A stretch of DNA of 33,280 bases from contig JAKCWW010002730.1 in assembly GCA_026260175.1 (NCBI GenBank), forward strand, positions 20,583 through 53,862, in the 5' to 3' direction. Under the pieces are notes generated by a model. The model did no database searches. It had not been told where the DNA came from and saw nothing but the letters and a program-made list of their open reading frames with translations. The position numbers and the translations under genes were made by a program. Origin of the DNA: Reticulitermes lucifugus. Its lineage: Eukaryota; Arthropoda; Insecta; Blattodea; Rhinotermitidae. Positions 20,086-29,610 of this stretch are shown in pieces; position 1 is the first letter of the stretch, and the number at the start of each line of letters is the position of its first letter.

Positions 20086-20694
20086 AATTTGGTAGTGGTT
20101 TCGACGAATGAAATATAATTAGTGTTGGGTGGGTGGGCGCCGTTTGTTTCGCCGGCCAAAGGCGCCATTTTTCCTCAGACCGGCTCTACCGAGACGCACA
20201 TTAATAATATCTCCCATCTCACGTGTCTTCTACAAGACTACCGAACTCAGAATTCTGCAATTGAGACGTGCCCTCTACATCAAATAGCAAAGAAGTTCCT
20301 AAAACAGCAATTTATTCTTGACATTAATAGTCGTTTCCTTCGCACATTAGCTCACTAGTTGGCTCACTGGCAAAGCAGATTTTCCTTTAAGGTTGTTTAC
20401 TCCTTTTATTGACTTTACGTCCTCTGTTATTTAAAAATATTCGATTAACATTGCAACACCTAAATTTCGTTAGTGCCCATGAAACGTGGCGAAGTCTAGT
20501 TATGTGCAAAGTTCGTACAAGGTGGTCCGAAACTTACTTTCAGCAACATAAAATTTCGTACTTTGATAAAACTAATTTCTACATTACTTGAGACTATTTT
20601 CCCATCGCTTCAGTTGAGTTGAAAACTTTTAATTTCTGCTTCATATATGTCACTTAACGTTATGAAGCCTCAAAGCTGATCTAAATAATATTTA
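20085..20694. other. no recognisable feature
   Basis: GGCGCCATTTTTCCTCAGAC near 20160 might be a decayed SINE-C head-to-body junction, but too little matches. The frames 20122-20358 and 20409-20591 have no motif. Confidence 0.4.
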
Positions 20695-20770
20695 AAAATG
20701 CAATTCCTATCTCACAGAAAACATTATGCTCCTCCTTAAACGGAACAACCGGTTAAAGATTTTAGATAAA
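20695..20770 (-). mobile_element. MITE-like repeat fragment (same family as 13406)
   Basis: GCAATTCCTATCTCACAGAA, then AACCGGTTAA, aligns with the minus copy at 26872-26990 (TCAGTTCCTACCTCACAGAG ... CAAACGGTTAACG). Short and diverged. Confidence 0.4.
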
Positions 20771-21196
20771 TAAGTCGATGTTTCGACAATTATGCCATCC
20801 ATAAATACAATATGTGGAGAAAATACAGAAAATTTTCATGTTAAATTAGATGGTATATACAGTTAGACAGTTCAGCATTTTGAAGCTGTGATGACAGTAA
20901 ATAAAAGTGCCTGAATTCTGCCTAAACACGTACAGCCCAGCCAGTTTTTCCCCTTTGAAACAAATCCGACATCCGAGTAGAAATTATCGCCGAAGGGTGA
21001 TACATGTTTCAGTGGAATGGCAGCAAGCAGACTATATTCCTGCCTAATTAATGTCAACGTTACAGAATTTCAGAGCGAAAAATAACGAACGAACTGCATA
21101 GTTATATGATGACGATGAAGAAGACAACGCACTTCAAAAATCACTGCTGAATTTCTGGCAAGCTACCAACGAGAAACTGTCCATCACTTTCTTGAC
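20771..21196. other. no recognisable feature
   Basis: TACATGTTTCAG at 21001 resembles an arm by chance; the neighbouring hairpin and CCTGATGATG parts are absent. A 61-codon minus frame (20872-21057) has no motif. Confidence 0.5.
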
Positions 21197-21292
21197 GTCT
21201 GTCTGTCTGTCTGTCTGTCTGTCTGCCTGTATTCATGTAACAATCCGAGAACCGCTGAAGGCATTTTCACGAAATTTTGTATCTAGAATTGT
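21197..21292 (-). repeat. (GTCT)n plus 'GAAATTT' dispersed-repeat tail
   Basis: Seven GTCT units (21197-21228) followed by AACAATCCGAGAACCGCTGA and TTTTCACGAAATTTTGTATC. Reversed, this matches the pattern AAATTTCAT.AAAATCCGTCC ... ACAGACAGACGG at 24930-25015. That pattern is common in insect genomes, from memory. Confidence 0.5.
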
Positions 21293-21357
21293 AAAAAATG
21301 TTTCTTTTTTGAAAAATTCAGAATTCTTATACAATCCTACAAAAGTAAAGGCAAGGT

Positions 21358-21482
21358 TTTCCTTGTCCACGCCATGAAGGTATACAGCGGGATTAGAGGT
21401 ATAGCTCCACTCATTCTTAACCTCGGGACTACATGGCGGTGAGGGTTCAACTTCAAGCCCCAGCCCCTTTTATCCGGCGATA
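21358..21482 (-). mobile_element. SINE-C 3' fragment, minus
   Basis: Minus strand: GTCCCGAGGTTAAGAATGAG, TGGAGCTATACCTCTAATCC, CTTCATGGCGTGGAC. This is the 3' part of SINE-C, with poorer similarity toward 21480. The same CTTGTCCACGCCA-type end is seen at 14531. Confidence 0.7.
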
Positions 21483-21693
21483 AAAAATTCAGAAACACAG
21501 ACTATCTGACCTATTTCAACATATAGAGAAGCTACGCTATACCTATATACGTCCAATAACACAAAGTACCAAAATTCCTAAAATTTAAATCAAGGGCTCT
21601 TGCTTGTCTTTTGTCCTAATTTGCAATTATACCGACAGAGGTCACAGTTTTTTTTTCCAAAGCGCCCAAGCCCAATTACTCAGCGTCCTATTT

Positions 21694-21942
21694 TTTTTTC
21701 ATGGCTCGACAGCCCTAGTAGGCGCAGGCCTCCATATTTCTGAGGTTCCGAGATCACACTCAGACACACCACACTCGGTAGGACCCCCTGGACGAGTCAT
21801 CAGCCCGTCGTAGAGACCTCTACCTGACAACACACAAAATTCACAAGAGACAGACATCCATGCCCCCGGGATTCGAACCCGCAATCCCAGCAAGCGAGCG
21901 TCCGCAGACCCACGCCTTAGACTGGGCGGACACCGGGATCGG
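21694..21942 (-). mobile_element. SINE-B copy 4, minus, with perfect 13-bp target-site duplication
   Basis: Flanked by CAGCGTCCTATTT at 21681-21693 and again at 21943-21955, a clear mark of LINE-driven insertion. Minus strand: CCGATCCCGGTGTCCGCCCA, GTCTAAGGCGTGGGTCTGCG, GGATTGCGGGTTCGAATCCC, GGGGCATGGATGTCTGTCTC, GTAGAGGTCTCTACGACGGG, then the CCTCAGAAATATGGAGGCC segment and a poly(A) merging with the T-run of the target. It is the best-bounded SINE of the window and defines the family's 249-bp length. Confidence 0.95.
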
Positions 21943-21955
21943 CAGCGTCCTATTT

Positions 21956-22311
21956 AACGAATGCCGAAAGCACTTTTCCCGGAAAAACAGCGACCGGTGT
22001 GTTAGGCTGCCTACTCACCTCCTCCAGTCTCCCCATGGCGAGGTACTTAATTAAACTCACAGACAAATTTACCTAATTTGCATATATTTCATATTGAGCC
22101 GTCCCAGCGTGTCGGCGTCTATAACATTTATGACAGTATTTAATTAGGCTAGAAATATACAAACATATGAAGTAATTTATCTTTAGTAAAAAAAATTAAT
22201 ACTGAAAGGGTTAAAAGTGTTGTCAATTGTCGTTCCAAATGGACTCACCACTAGTATGGCTAACAACTTAGTCTACGTGCCTATATACAGACTTAATACA
22301 AACGTAGGGTT
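21956..22311. other. no recognisable feature
   Basis: AT-rich; GAAAGGGTTAA at 22204 looks like a MITE end (AAAGGG next to TTAA) but no body is attached. Confidence 0.45.
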
Positions 22312-22865
22312 CATCTGTTATCATGACAGATGCAACAATGCAACAGTCTGATATCATGACAGATGCAACAGTGCAACAGTCTATCTGATATCATGACAGA
22401 TGCAACAATGCAACATTCTATCTGATATCATGATAGATGCAACAATGCAACAGTCCATCTGTTATAATGACAGATGCAATAATGCAACAGTCCATCTGTT
22501 ATCATGACAGATGCAACAATGCAACAGTCCATCTGTTATCATGAGATGCAACAATCCATCTGTTATCATGACATGCAATAATGCAACAGTCTATCTGTTA
22601 TCATGACAGATGCAACAATGCAACAGTCTATCTGGTATCATGACAGATGCAACAATGCAACAGTCCATCTGTTATCATGACAGATGCAACAATGTAACAG
22701 TCCATCTGTTATCATGACAGATGCAACAGTCCATCTTATCATGACACGCAACAATGCAACAGTCCATCTGTTATCATGACAGATGCAACAATGCAACAAG
22801 CCATCTGTTATCATGACAGATGCAACAATGCAACAATCCATCTGTTATCATGACAGATGCAACAG
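22312..22865. repeat. 37-bp minisatellite, about 15 units, with internal hairpin
   Basis: Unit CATCTGTTATCATGACAGAT, then GCAACAATGCAACAGTC. Every complete unit has a 7-bp inverted repeat, CATCTGT facing ACAGATG around TATCATG. Several units are shortened, for example near 22545, 22575 and 22727-22745, where one half of the inverted repeat or the CAATGCAA part is lost. The minus frame 22841-22638 is a product of the array. Confidence 0.95.
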
Positions 22866-23719
22866 CTTCCTAAACGTTTAGTCCGCGGTTTTTGGCTCAT
22901 GAACAATTCGTCACGCATCGTGTCGTCCGAAATGTACGAGTATGCCTATCGTCCACTGTTTACTTCCACATATACCAGTTCTCGTTTTGCTCACAAACAT
23001 TGAGTCAAAAATTTCTGGTATAAAGGCGCAGGTCTCGGGTGCGCTTCTCTACAACACTTCTCTCGTACACTCAAGATTGTTACATCAAATTATCAGACGA
23101 GAAAGCCGCCGCAAGCCAGCTACCTGTGCAAAATATTCTGCTCCAACACAAAAAGAGTATTGCTTTCTCAAATTTGCAGAGATGTCAGACTTTTCACACA
23201 CGTAAAACAGCACTACCTTAAAACCATTTTTTCTTCAGTTTCCCTGTTTAATTCAGGGCTAAACTAATGATGAAACTGTATATTCTTCTAAATTTATTGC
23301 AATCAACTGCTCCCAATTAGGTATACGAAAATTCACAGTTGGCAAAATTTAAAATAATAGCTCACACGTTGAGAAGGGAAACCCCCCATGTACCACCATC
23401 AAAACGTTTTAACTGCAACAATTACAACAATTAGAAACTCTGACCTCCCTGCTAAAATGAAGGAGGAAGTATCATCAACTAATGTAATGAATACACAATC
23501 AAGGAAGCAAGAGGACATTCTTCCTTACTCAATTCAGCTCCTTGTGCAGATATTCAAGAAGACATTTCCTTTCAAAAACGGAAACAAACGATTAACTATC
23601 TATACGTTTTAAATACACGGAATCTTTATGATTCGTGTCTCCGCATATTTAAACATCTTCTTTTATTTTTGCGCTCTTCCGACGAAACTTTGCATCACTA
23701 CGCCCATTAACGTTGCCAT
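22866..23719. other. no recognisable feature
   Basis: Frames at 22942-23205, 23039-23221 and 23388-23612 overlap or lack motifs. No repeats in common with the rest of the window. Confidence 0.5.
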
Positions 23720-23815
23720 GTCTGTCTGTCTGTCCGTCCGTCCGTCTCTCCACACGTAAATCGAGAAGAGCTTAAAGCGCTTCTACACAATTTGACGTCC
23801 CTGAAGTTTACCAAA
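23720..23815 (-). repeat. (GTCT/GTCC)n plus dispersed-repeat tail
   Basis: GTCTGTCTGTCTGTCCGTCC and on, then a segment with TCGAGAAGAGCTTAAAGCGC and CAATTTGACG. Position and spacing of the elements after the GTCT run echo 21197-21292, though with weaker similarity. Confidence 0.35.
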
Positions 23816-24073
23816 ATTTCCTGATCAGCTTCAACCGTATTTACTGTCGAGCAGAAGCAACGGACACTTCACATGAATCCCTACAAGCGTTTATGCGTGC
23901 ATTATTAATGTACGCCAACAAGTACGAATCCAAGCAAAAAAATGTTCCAGAAAAGCGTTATTCTTCCCACAGATCTTACTGTTTTCAAGACGGTAACAAG
24001 TCAAAAGCGAGAGAACTGTCAGAACTGTTAGGAAAATCACAAATTTCCTAGCTTCTTTTAAACCATGTGTATC
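23816..24073. other. no recognisable feature
   Basis: No frame or repeat seen. Confidence 0.45.
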
Positions 24074-24250
24074 TGTTTAAGATTGTTAGCTTCAAGGGAT
24101 TTATCCATCGTCTGATGTTTTAAAATTAATAAAATAGCAGACAGGAAGCACAGACTGTCAGCCACAACTTAATTCTTTATCAGGTTTTATTGCTTGCTAC
24201 ATGTTTCGGCTTTGGAAAAGCCATGATCAGGCAATTAAAAATATACACTA
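24074..24250 (-). repeat. 'GAAACATGT' arm with shared outer module
   Basis: The outer part, 24078-24125 (AAGATTGTTAGCTTCAAGGG to GATGTTTTAAAA), matches 8225-8272. The inner part on the minus strand reads CCTGATCATGGC, hairpin GGCTTT facing AAAGCC, then CGAAACATGTAGCAAGCAAT and AAAACC. The CTGATGA of other arms is CTGATCA here. A frame on the minus strand (24180-24362) runs through it and is not a gene. Confidence 0.65.
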
Positions 24251-24393
24251 AGAAGGATAACTCAAATACAACCCATGAAAATTGTACTTTTTCAGGTATC
24301 TGAGATCTCAACTTTACAAAATTGGAGTTGTATAAAGATACTGCCTGCCAGCCATGCTCCATGCATCAACCAATACAAAGCGATAAAGATAAT

Positions 24394-24480
24394 CTAGTAA
24401 TAAATAGTATAAAGTAGTAATATGTAGTAAATAAGACATTATGTTTCGGTAACAGGATCGGTCCCTGTCTTCGGATAAAA
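24394..24480 (-). repeat. variant arm 'CCGAAACATAATG' with TAGTA-rich spacer
   Basis: Minus strand: CCGAAGACAGGGACCGATCC, TGTTACCGAAACATAATGTC, then an imperfect TAGTA/TACTA-rich run. The TGTTACCGAAAC part matches the arm at about 8303-8325. It follows directly after the arm at 24074-24250. Confidence 0.55.
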
Positions 24481-24890
24481 TAAGACTTGCTCAGTTGGGA
24501 TGTAGGAAAGGTATGCCTACAAAATAAAAAGACAGGCAATGTACGTACAAACGTAATATTGTGACGCGTTCGCGTAACCATTGTTGCCGTGGAAAATCAA
24601 TAACTATTACGCATTCTGAGTGTGTGTCTGTAGCCTTAGTTATACAGCATGCAAAGCGCATGCGCCGTATTATATTGTCATCTGTGGCCTTTCTCGCTCT
24701 ACCATATTTTTCCACATTATCTCATAAACGGCACAATTTTCGGGAAAAAGTTATTGAACATAAAATGTGTATTTTGATTTTCTCTACAATTTGTGTCTGA
24801 AATATTTCTCATTCTCATTCAAGCAAGATATTACCTTAAATGTATACAGGTCTTCTTGTAAGTACCCGTTATTCTTGTCAGATGTTAAAC
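24481..24890. other. no recognisable feature
   Basis: Several short frames overlap on both strands (24491-24715 minus, 24561-24800 plus) without motifs. Confidence 0.45.
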
Positions 24891-25030
24891 TTGAATTTTC
24901 TCAACATATTTTCGAAGAATATTCAAATATCAAATTTCATAAAAATCCGTCCATTGAGAGCCGAGATGTTCAATGCGGACGGACAGAAAGACGGATACAC
25001 AGACAGACGGACACAGATATGAAGCTAATG
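24891..25030 (+). repeat. dispersed-repeat end with GACGGACAGA run
   Basis: CAAATTTCATAAAAATCCGT, then CATTGAGAGCCGAGATG and GGACGGACAGAAAGACGG plus ACAGACAGACGGACAC. This order (AAATTTCAT, AAAATCCGTCC, ACAGACAGACGG) is a widely dispersed insect repeat end, from memory. It is inverted relative to 21197-21292. The 145-codon plus frame 24767-25204 runs across it and is not supported as a gene. Confidence 0.5.
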
Positions 25031-25772
25031 CTCGCTTTTCGCAATTTCGCGAACGCGCCTAAAACCCACAAACATATTATTGTTATTAGTGACCGAGGTA
25101 CACAGTTTCCATTAGAGGACCTACACAAGATTTACACTTCAGCATGTCAGCGTTTGCAGATACACATTTCAGTACTGGAGTCAAAAGGAGAAAGGATTCG
25201 GTAGATTCATGCAATTTATTAAAATCCAGATCAACGAAATCAGCTTTCAAGAGGATCCAAACCCATAACACACAGTCTTCCTTGCGTAGGAATAAAATTG
25301 GTATCACAGCCTAAGTTTCTTCTTGAATGTCATTTACAGGCAATGACTAAAACGTCGCTTGTAACTGGAGAATCAAAAGTGTCTTCTTTTGTTGAAAAGA
25401 AAAAAAAAAGAGGTTCTTTCTTACAACAGGACAAATAGACATGGCTCAGAACAATTAACTGTGTGATGACGAAAAGGGCCGGGGGGGGGTCGATTAAAAG
25501 CAGATAGAAAAAGCGACAGAAGAAGAGGAGAAGGCATGCACTTAATACACGGATCTTTTGTCCTTGGCTATGAAATGATTCGTTAACCCCCCAAAAAGGC
25601 CCAAATCTCTATTCCTTACTTGTATCTAGCCTCGCAAATGCCAACTAAACACGTCTTAATGCGTAGATAAAATAAGAATGTATTTTAAAATAATAAAATT
25701 CATTTTACAAATAAGACCTATAATTTTATAAACGTCAATTTAACATTGAGGACAATCATTCCTAACCCGTAA
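25031..25772. other. no recognisable feature
   Basis: Contains an A-run at 25400-25409 and a G-run near 25481-25490. No frame with a motif, no shared repeat. Confidence 0.5.
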
Positions 25773-25784
25773 ACATGTTCATAT

Positions 25785-26067
25785 GTGGGCCGTGACAGCG
25801 CAGTCGGTATAGCGAGTCGTTACGGGCTGGATGGTCCGGGGATCGAATCCCAGTAGGGGCGAGATTTTCCGCACGCGTCCAGACTGGCCCTGGGGCCCAT
25901 CCAGCCTCCTGTATAATGGGTACCGGGTCTCTTCCTCGGGGGTAAAGCGGCCGAGGCGTGGATTTGACCACCCACTCCCTTCTAGCGCCGAGGTTAAAGA
26001 AGTACAGCTATACCTCTACTCCCCTTTGGTCCTTCATGGCAGGTTATACGCTGATTTTTACCTTTAC
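25785..26067 (+). mobile_element. SINE-C, full length, with 12-bp target-site duplication
   Basis: ACATGTTCATAT occurs at 25773-25784 and 26068-26079, bounding a 283-bp element. Head GTGACAGCGCAGTCGGTATA, box B GGGGATCGAATCCC, then GGGGCGAGATTTTCCGCACG, GGGGCCCATCCAGCCTCCTG, TACCGGGTCTCTTCCTCGGG, AAGCGGCCGAGGCG, CGCCGAGGTTAAAGAAG, CTATACCTCTACTCCCC and a TTTTTACCTTTAC end. Best-defined reference copy of SINE-C in the window. Confidence 0.95.
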
Positions 26068-26079
26068 ACATGTTCATAT

Positions 26080-26393
26080 ATGCAGATGGATTCATCCGCT
26101 TAATTAAATTAACACATCTAAGACCAGTGGTAACGATATGTACCACCTGCTCTAACATTAAAAAATTTTACATCTGGTCACAGAAAGTATTTGTGTTTTC
26201 GTATGGTTCTCAGAACAAAGTGATGTTTATTACACAGATCACAGAGACCCTTAACCGGGGTCACGCCATAAGCAGTTCAATACAGTGCCGTATCCATACT
26301 TCAATTACCTAATATCCGCCTTCATCACTTCTTCCAGTCCACGTCTTTCATTCATTGATAGCGGTGAAGCTCACCCAGTACTTAATTATACAT
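26080..26393. other. no clear feature
   Basis: TTTGTGTTTTCGTATGGTTC followed by TCAGAACAAA near 26190-26220 may be a small piece of the MITE family at 13406 (TGTTTTGTATGGATCTCAGA), too short to call. Confidence 0.4.
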
Positions 26394-26545
26394 CACGCCA
26401 TGAATATGCATGGATCAGTAGCAGCATAGCTCCAAGCATTCTTAAAATCAGAATTAGGTGGAGGTCAGTGATCAGGTTCACGCCTCGGTCGCTATACTCC
26501 CTGGAGAAAAGCCCGCGGTACCCATTTACCAGGACTTTGGTTAGA
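26394..26545 (-). mobile_element. SINE-C fragment, minus, diverged
   Basis: Minus strand: AATGGGTACCGCGGGCTTTT, GCGACCGAGGCGTGAACCTG, CTCCACCTAATTCTGATTTT, AAGAATGCTTGGAGCTATGC, CATGGCGTG. Same order as SINE-C but clearly older. A plus frame (26285-26683) crossing it is not a gene. Confidence 0.6.
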
Positions 26546-26871
26546 CTTCACAACCTGTTTGGAAGCTGTGGTGAATACAGAAATTTATGCTGCTGGCGGG
26601 TTATCGAAGCCCGATTCATCGGTCCAGTACATAGAGCTTTCAATATATCGAGTGAGATATCACAGTTGGTTTTAAGGTTTTGACTTTTCGGAACTTTAAA
26701 CCCGAAGTTCAATTCACATCAACAACACCGCACAATGAATGTTAAAGATAGGGGAAAACCGAAGTACTCGGAGATAAGAACCCGCAACTGCCACTTTGTT
26801 CGTCACAAGTTCCGCACAGCTGACCTGCAATCGACCTCACTTTTCGTCGGTGAAAGATTGATCATGAAGTT
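26546..26871. other. no recognisable feature
   Basis: Nothing recognised. Confidence 0.5.
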
Positions 26872-26990
26872 GTGATAAATTATACCTAAACATTCAGTTC
26901 CTACCTCACAGAGAACACAGCCCGTTTCGCTTACGAACACCAAACGGTTAACGCTGATTAAGTAAAAATCTCTGTTTATTGTGACACTCA
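26872..26990 (-). mobile_element. MITE-like repeat fragment (family of 13406)
   Basis: Minus strand: AATCAGCGTTAACCGTTTGG, TTCGTAAGCGAAACG, CTCTGTGAGGTAGGAACTGA. These correspond to CAGCGTTAAATAATTGG, TATAAGCGATATGG and CTGCGCGGTACGAAATGGAA of copy 1 (9495-9681, read in minus). Confidence 0.5.
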
Positions 26991-27254
26991 TGTGGAACAA
27001 ATAAATACACAGTGCGGACCAAATGCACGGCTGTATAATGCCAGAGCAGGCGGTACATATGAATGACTGCTGTGCTGTAAGGGTTCAACAACTTCAGGCA
27101 TAAATCTATTAATGAAGAATCCCAACACAGAGAGCTGTGGTTAAACTAGGCACACCCGCTGCCATAACGTACAACAAGGTAAATATACCTTCAGTTTTGT
27201 TGAAGAAGCCCCTTGGTACGTCGCCCTTGAAAAGGCCAACCTACGTGACAGTCC
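26991..27254. other. no recognisable feature
   Basis: Nothing recognised. Confidence 0.5.
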
Positions 27255-27432
27255 GTGAAGACAGAGGATCACAAAGCATTGTTGGGGTGGCAAATTGCAG
27301 AGGTATTAAGATGTGATCGAAGAAAGCCTGCCACAGTAGCGATTTGTTTACCACAAATCCCACACTGAGAGTATCGTGGGACTGAACCCTGCTTTTTGAG
27401 GTGAGAGCCCACAACCATCTGAGATATGTCAC
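27255..27432 (-). mobile_element. SINE-A copy 3, minus
   Basis: Minus strand: CTCAGATGGTTGTGGGCTCT, GCAGGGTTCAGTCCCACG (box B), GTGTGGGATTTGTGGTAAAC, GGCAGGCTTTCTTCGATCAC. The text following box B tracks SINE-A at 1760-1830 and 3225-3300. The minus frame 27432-27241 is a shadow of it. Confidence 0.65.
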
Positions 27433-28224
27433 GGCTTAAATACGCTTAAAGTGCTAAAACAGAGCATGGAAATGGAGAGAACACACTAGATGCAGATGCT
27501 AGATTAATGATCTGTACACAAGGAAGAGAACTTAGGTGGGGGGAGGGGGGACAAAGCAGAGGAGGGAGGGACAGACAGAAAATCGAGTTAAGACAGGAAG
27601 TGAGGCGAATGAGACGAAGACTAGAGCGCCATAACTCGACGCGGATTGTACCCGAACTACTTGGTCATTATGCAAATCTTGGATAAACAAAATGGCTACT
27701 CCGCGTGCTCCTTCCTATGCTACGTGATTAGATATAGGTTTCCATCCGAAGAGTCACAAAGTTTCATTGCTCCAAAGCTGAACCATTCTCCAAGTAACAG
27801 TTTCAGTGACAGTAGCTCAGCCTGTCGTGTACTTACAGAACTCAGTTTATGCCGACTGCCTTCTGTTTATGTCCGAATGCAAATTGACAGGAGCCACCGT
27901 CGTAAGGGCGAGATTAACAGAAAGTAAACTCATTATTAAGTGCCACTGAGAATGGAAGAGACGCAAACAGTGTTTAACGACACATTTAAGACACTGATTT
28001 ATTTGGATGTTCGAGATGGAAGAGAAATGGAATAGATCAATATTACACAGCGGATGTTAATACGTATGTATGTATTTATAGTTCGTGTAACGAGCTACCA
28101 GTAGCTCAGACTACGTAGTACCGAATGGTAGGATGAGTAGTGAATAATGAATTGGAAAGGATCGGGCAGAAAGCGGTATTTGGCCAGTTTGAGGTAATGT
28201 GCTGGAACTTGGATGGAGATATGG
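27433..28224. other. no recognisable feature; purine-rich patch
   Basis: A GA/G-rich stretch at 27535-27600. A 93-codon plus frame at 27646-27927 has no motif, acceptor or donor that I trust. Confidence 0.45.
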
Positions 28225-28376
28225 AACAGCTCACAAAGACATCGTTCGAGACGTACACCGTCAAGACACTAAAGACATGAACCTTTCCATATTTCAAGTC
28301 AACAGCTCACAACGACATCGTTCGAGACGTCCACCATCAAGACACTAAAGACATGAACCTTTCCATATTTCAAGTC
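28225..28376. repeat. tandem duplication, 2 x 76 bp
   Basis: The unit starting AACAGCTCACAAAGACATCG at 28225 recurs at 28301 with only a few changes, ending CCATATTTCAAGTC at 28300 and 28376. High similarity implies a recent event. No function seen. Confidence 0.95.
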
Positions 28377-28495
28377 TCAAACATTACTCACTTCCTCGCT
28401 GACGGTCATGGCACGCAGCAGGCATAGCAATAACAGCAGCGATAATAAATATGACAATGATCAAATACAAATTTCTGTCGCAATATTTGTAGGAT

Positions 28496-28897
28496 ATGCA
28501 GAATTCGCGAAGGAGTGCTAACTGGATTGGTCACAAATTGCGTAGGAACTACTTTCTAAAACACGTTATTGAAGGAAAAATAGAAGAGGCAGGAAGACGA
28601 GGAAGAAGATCTTCGCTCTTCTGGGTTGTTACGCAGCGTATATTGGTAGTTCGTTATTAAGTAGTAACTAGTTAGTAACTACCAATCTACGCAGCGTAAC
28701 ATCCCAGAAGAGCGAAAATCTCATTTACACCGCGGCGGAAGCCTGATGTCACGCGAACAAAAAGATGTAAGCAGCTACTGGATGACCTTAAGGAAACGAA
28801 AAGATACTAGAGATGGAAAGAGGAAGCAACAGATTGCCCTCTTTGCAGAACTCGCTTTGGAAGGAGTTACGGACCTGTCGTAAGACAGAATACGTGA
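28496..28897 (+). pseudogene. 5'-truncated LINE reverse-transcriptase C-terminus, split by an insertion
   Basis: Plus frame from about 28496 reads QNSRRSANWIGHKLRRNYFL, KHVIEGKIEEAGRRGRR. After the insert at 28611-28761 it resumes as KQLLDDLKETKRY, a stop, RWKEEATDCPLCRTRFG and RSYGPVVRQNT, ending at TGA (28895-28897). The NWIGHhLRRN, HVIEGKIE, GRRGRRRKQLLDDL and CPLCRTRFG blocks are familiar from the C-terminal region of insect endonuclease/reverse-transcriptase proteins. Dead: 5'-truncated, one internal stop (TAG near 28811) and the insertion. The (TGA)n directly at the stop codon is the usual microsatellite tail of such LINEs. It is a different family from the tail at 4641-5149. Confidence 0.83.
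28611..28761. mobile_element. 151-bp hairpin element inserted in the LINE, 5-bp target-site duplication
   Basis: AAGAT occurs at 28606-28610 and 28762-28766. Removing the interval plus one AAGAT makes the reading frames on both sides join in the same phase (codons at 28607-28609 and 28769-28771), which fixes its limits. Inside, a 40-bp left arm (28612-28651, TTCGCTCTTCTGGGTTGTTA onward) is nearly complementary to 28678-28717. A 44-bp unpaired tail with TTTACACCGCGGCGGAAGCC follows. No coding capacity; a foldback or MITE-type element of unknown superfamily. Confidence 0.82.
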
Positions 28898-28917
28898 TGA
28901 TGATGATGATGATGATG
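28895..28917. repeat. (TGA)n tail of the LINE
   Basis: Seven TGA triplets starting at the stop codon of the reverse-transcriptase frame. Confidence 0.9.
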
Positions 28918-29603
28918 GCGTAACCGTCGTCATAATACTTAATTGTTATCATCGTCACCGTCAATGTAAAGAATTAGGGTCAAAGGTTGTTTCGTACCCA
29001 CTCAAATCGCCTTTCATTAACAGTCTGTTTTTTACTAGTCTTCCCATTTTTCTCCGTCTTCATGAACCATACCCCAAGAAAAATAGATGGAAGTACCGTC
29101 GAAAAATACCTATATAAACACAAGTCTCATCACTTTTATCACACTCCATTCACACCTTGTTATAAAAACACATACAGGGCAACGCGGAATGATATCAAAG
29201 AATCTTTATGGAAAAATTTAAAGACTGTTTTTCGTATAACAATTTAAGTGCACTGTAACTACTTATGCAATAACGAACTTCCCATTTCAGAAGGAGGTAT
29301 AAAAACCACGTAATTAATTACGCCTTTAAAGGCTCGCCATTTTTAATACGTACCGCCAGGTTGAACATTAAGAATTACATTTTGCCCCACACTGTATTAG
29401 CGCGTTCCCTCACAGTAACAGGGACTACATTCCTACGCAATGTTAACAGATTTGCCTTCCTAGTGGGAGAACAGTGCGTTCTCAGCTAACAACCAAACCT
29501 CTAAATATGGTGTAGATTAATTTTGGTCTTCCAAGTGTTAAGGAAATGTCTGGACAGAGTCTCACTGCAATTTACTCTACTACATCTACATACTATAGTA
29601 TGT
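28918..29603. other. no recognisable feature
   Basis: An 86-codon plus frame (28987-29247) begins with a hydrophobic stretch (LTVCFLLVFPFFSVF), but the rest has no family resemblance. A TATAAAA at 29298 has no initiator context I can support. Confidence 0.4.
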
Positions 29604-29610
29604 TCTAGGT

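Noticed and set aside
20990..21030. Further 'ACATGTTTC' arm at 21001
   Set aside because: The neighbouring hairpin and the CCATCATCAGG part are missing; one 10-base match is expected by chance.
22312..22865. CRISPR array
   Set aside because: Units are direct tandem copies with no unique spacers, and the genome is eukaryotic in character.
24767..25204. 145-codon plus-strand gene
   Set aside because: The frame runs through a dispersed-repeat end with an ACAGACAGACGG run; the translation shows no family.
26285..26683. 132-codon plus-strand gene
   Set aside because: It crosses a decayed minus-strand SINE-C (26394-26545) and has no motif.
29280..29330. Core promoter with TATAAAA at 29298
   Set aside because: No initiator or downstream gene start in the expected place; TATA-like text is common in AT-rich DNA.
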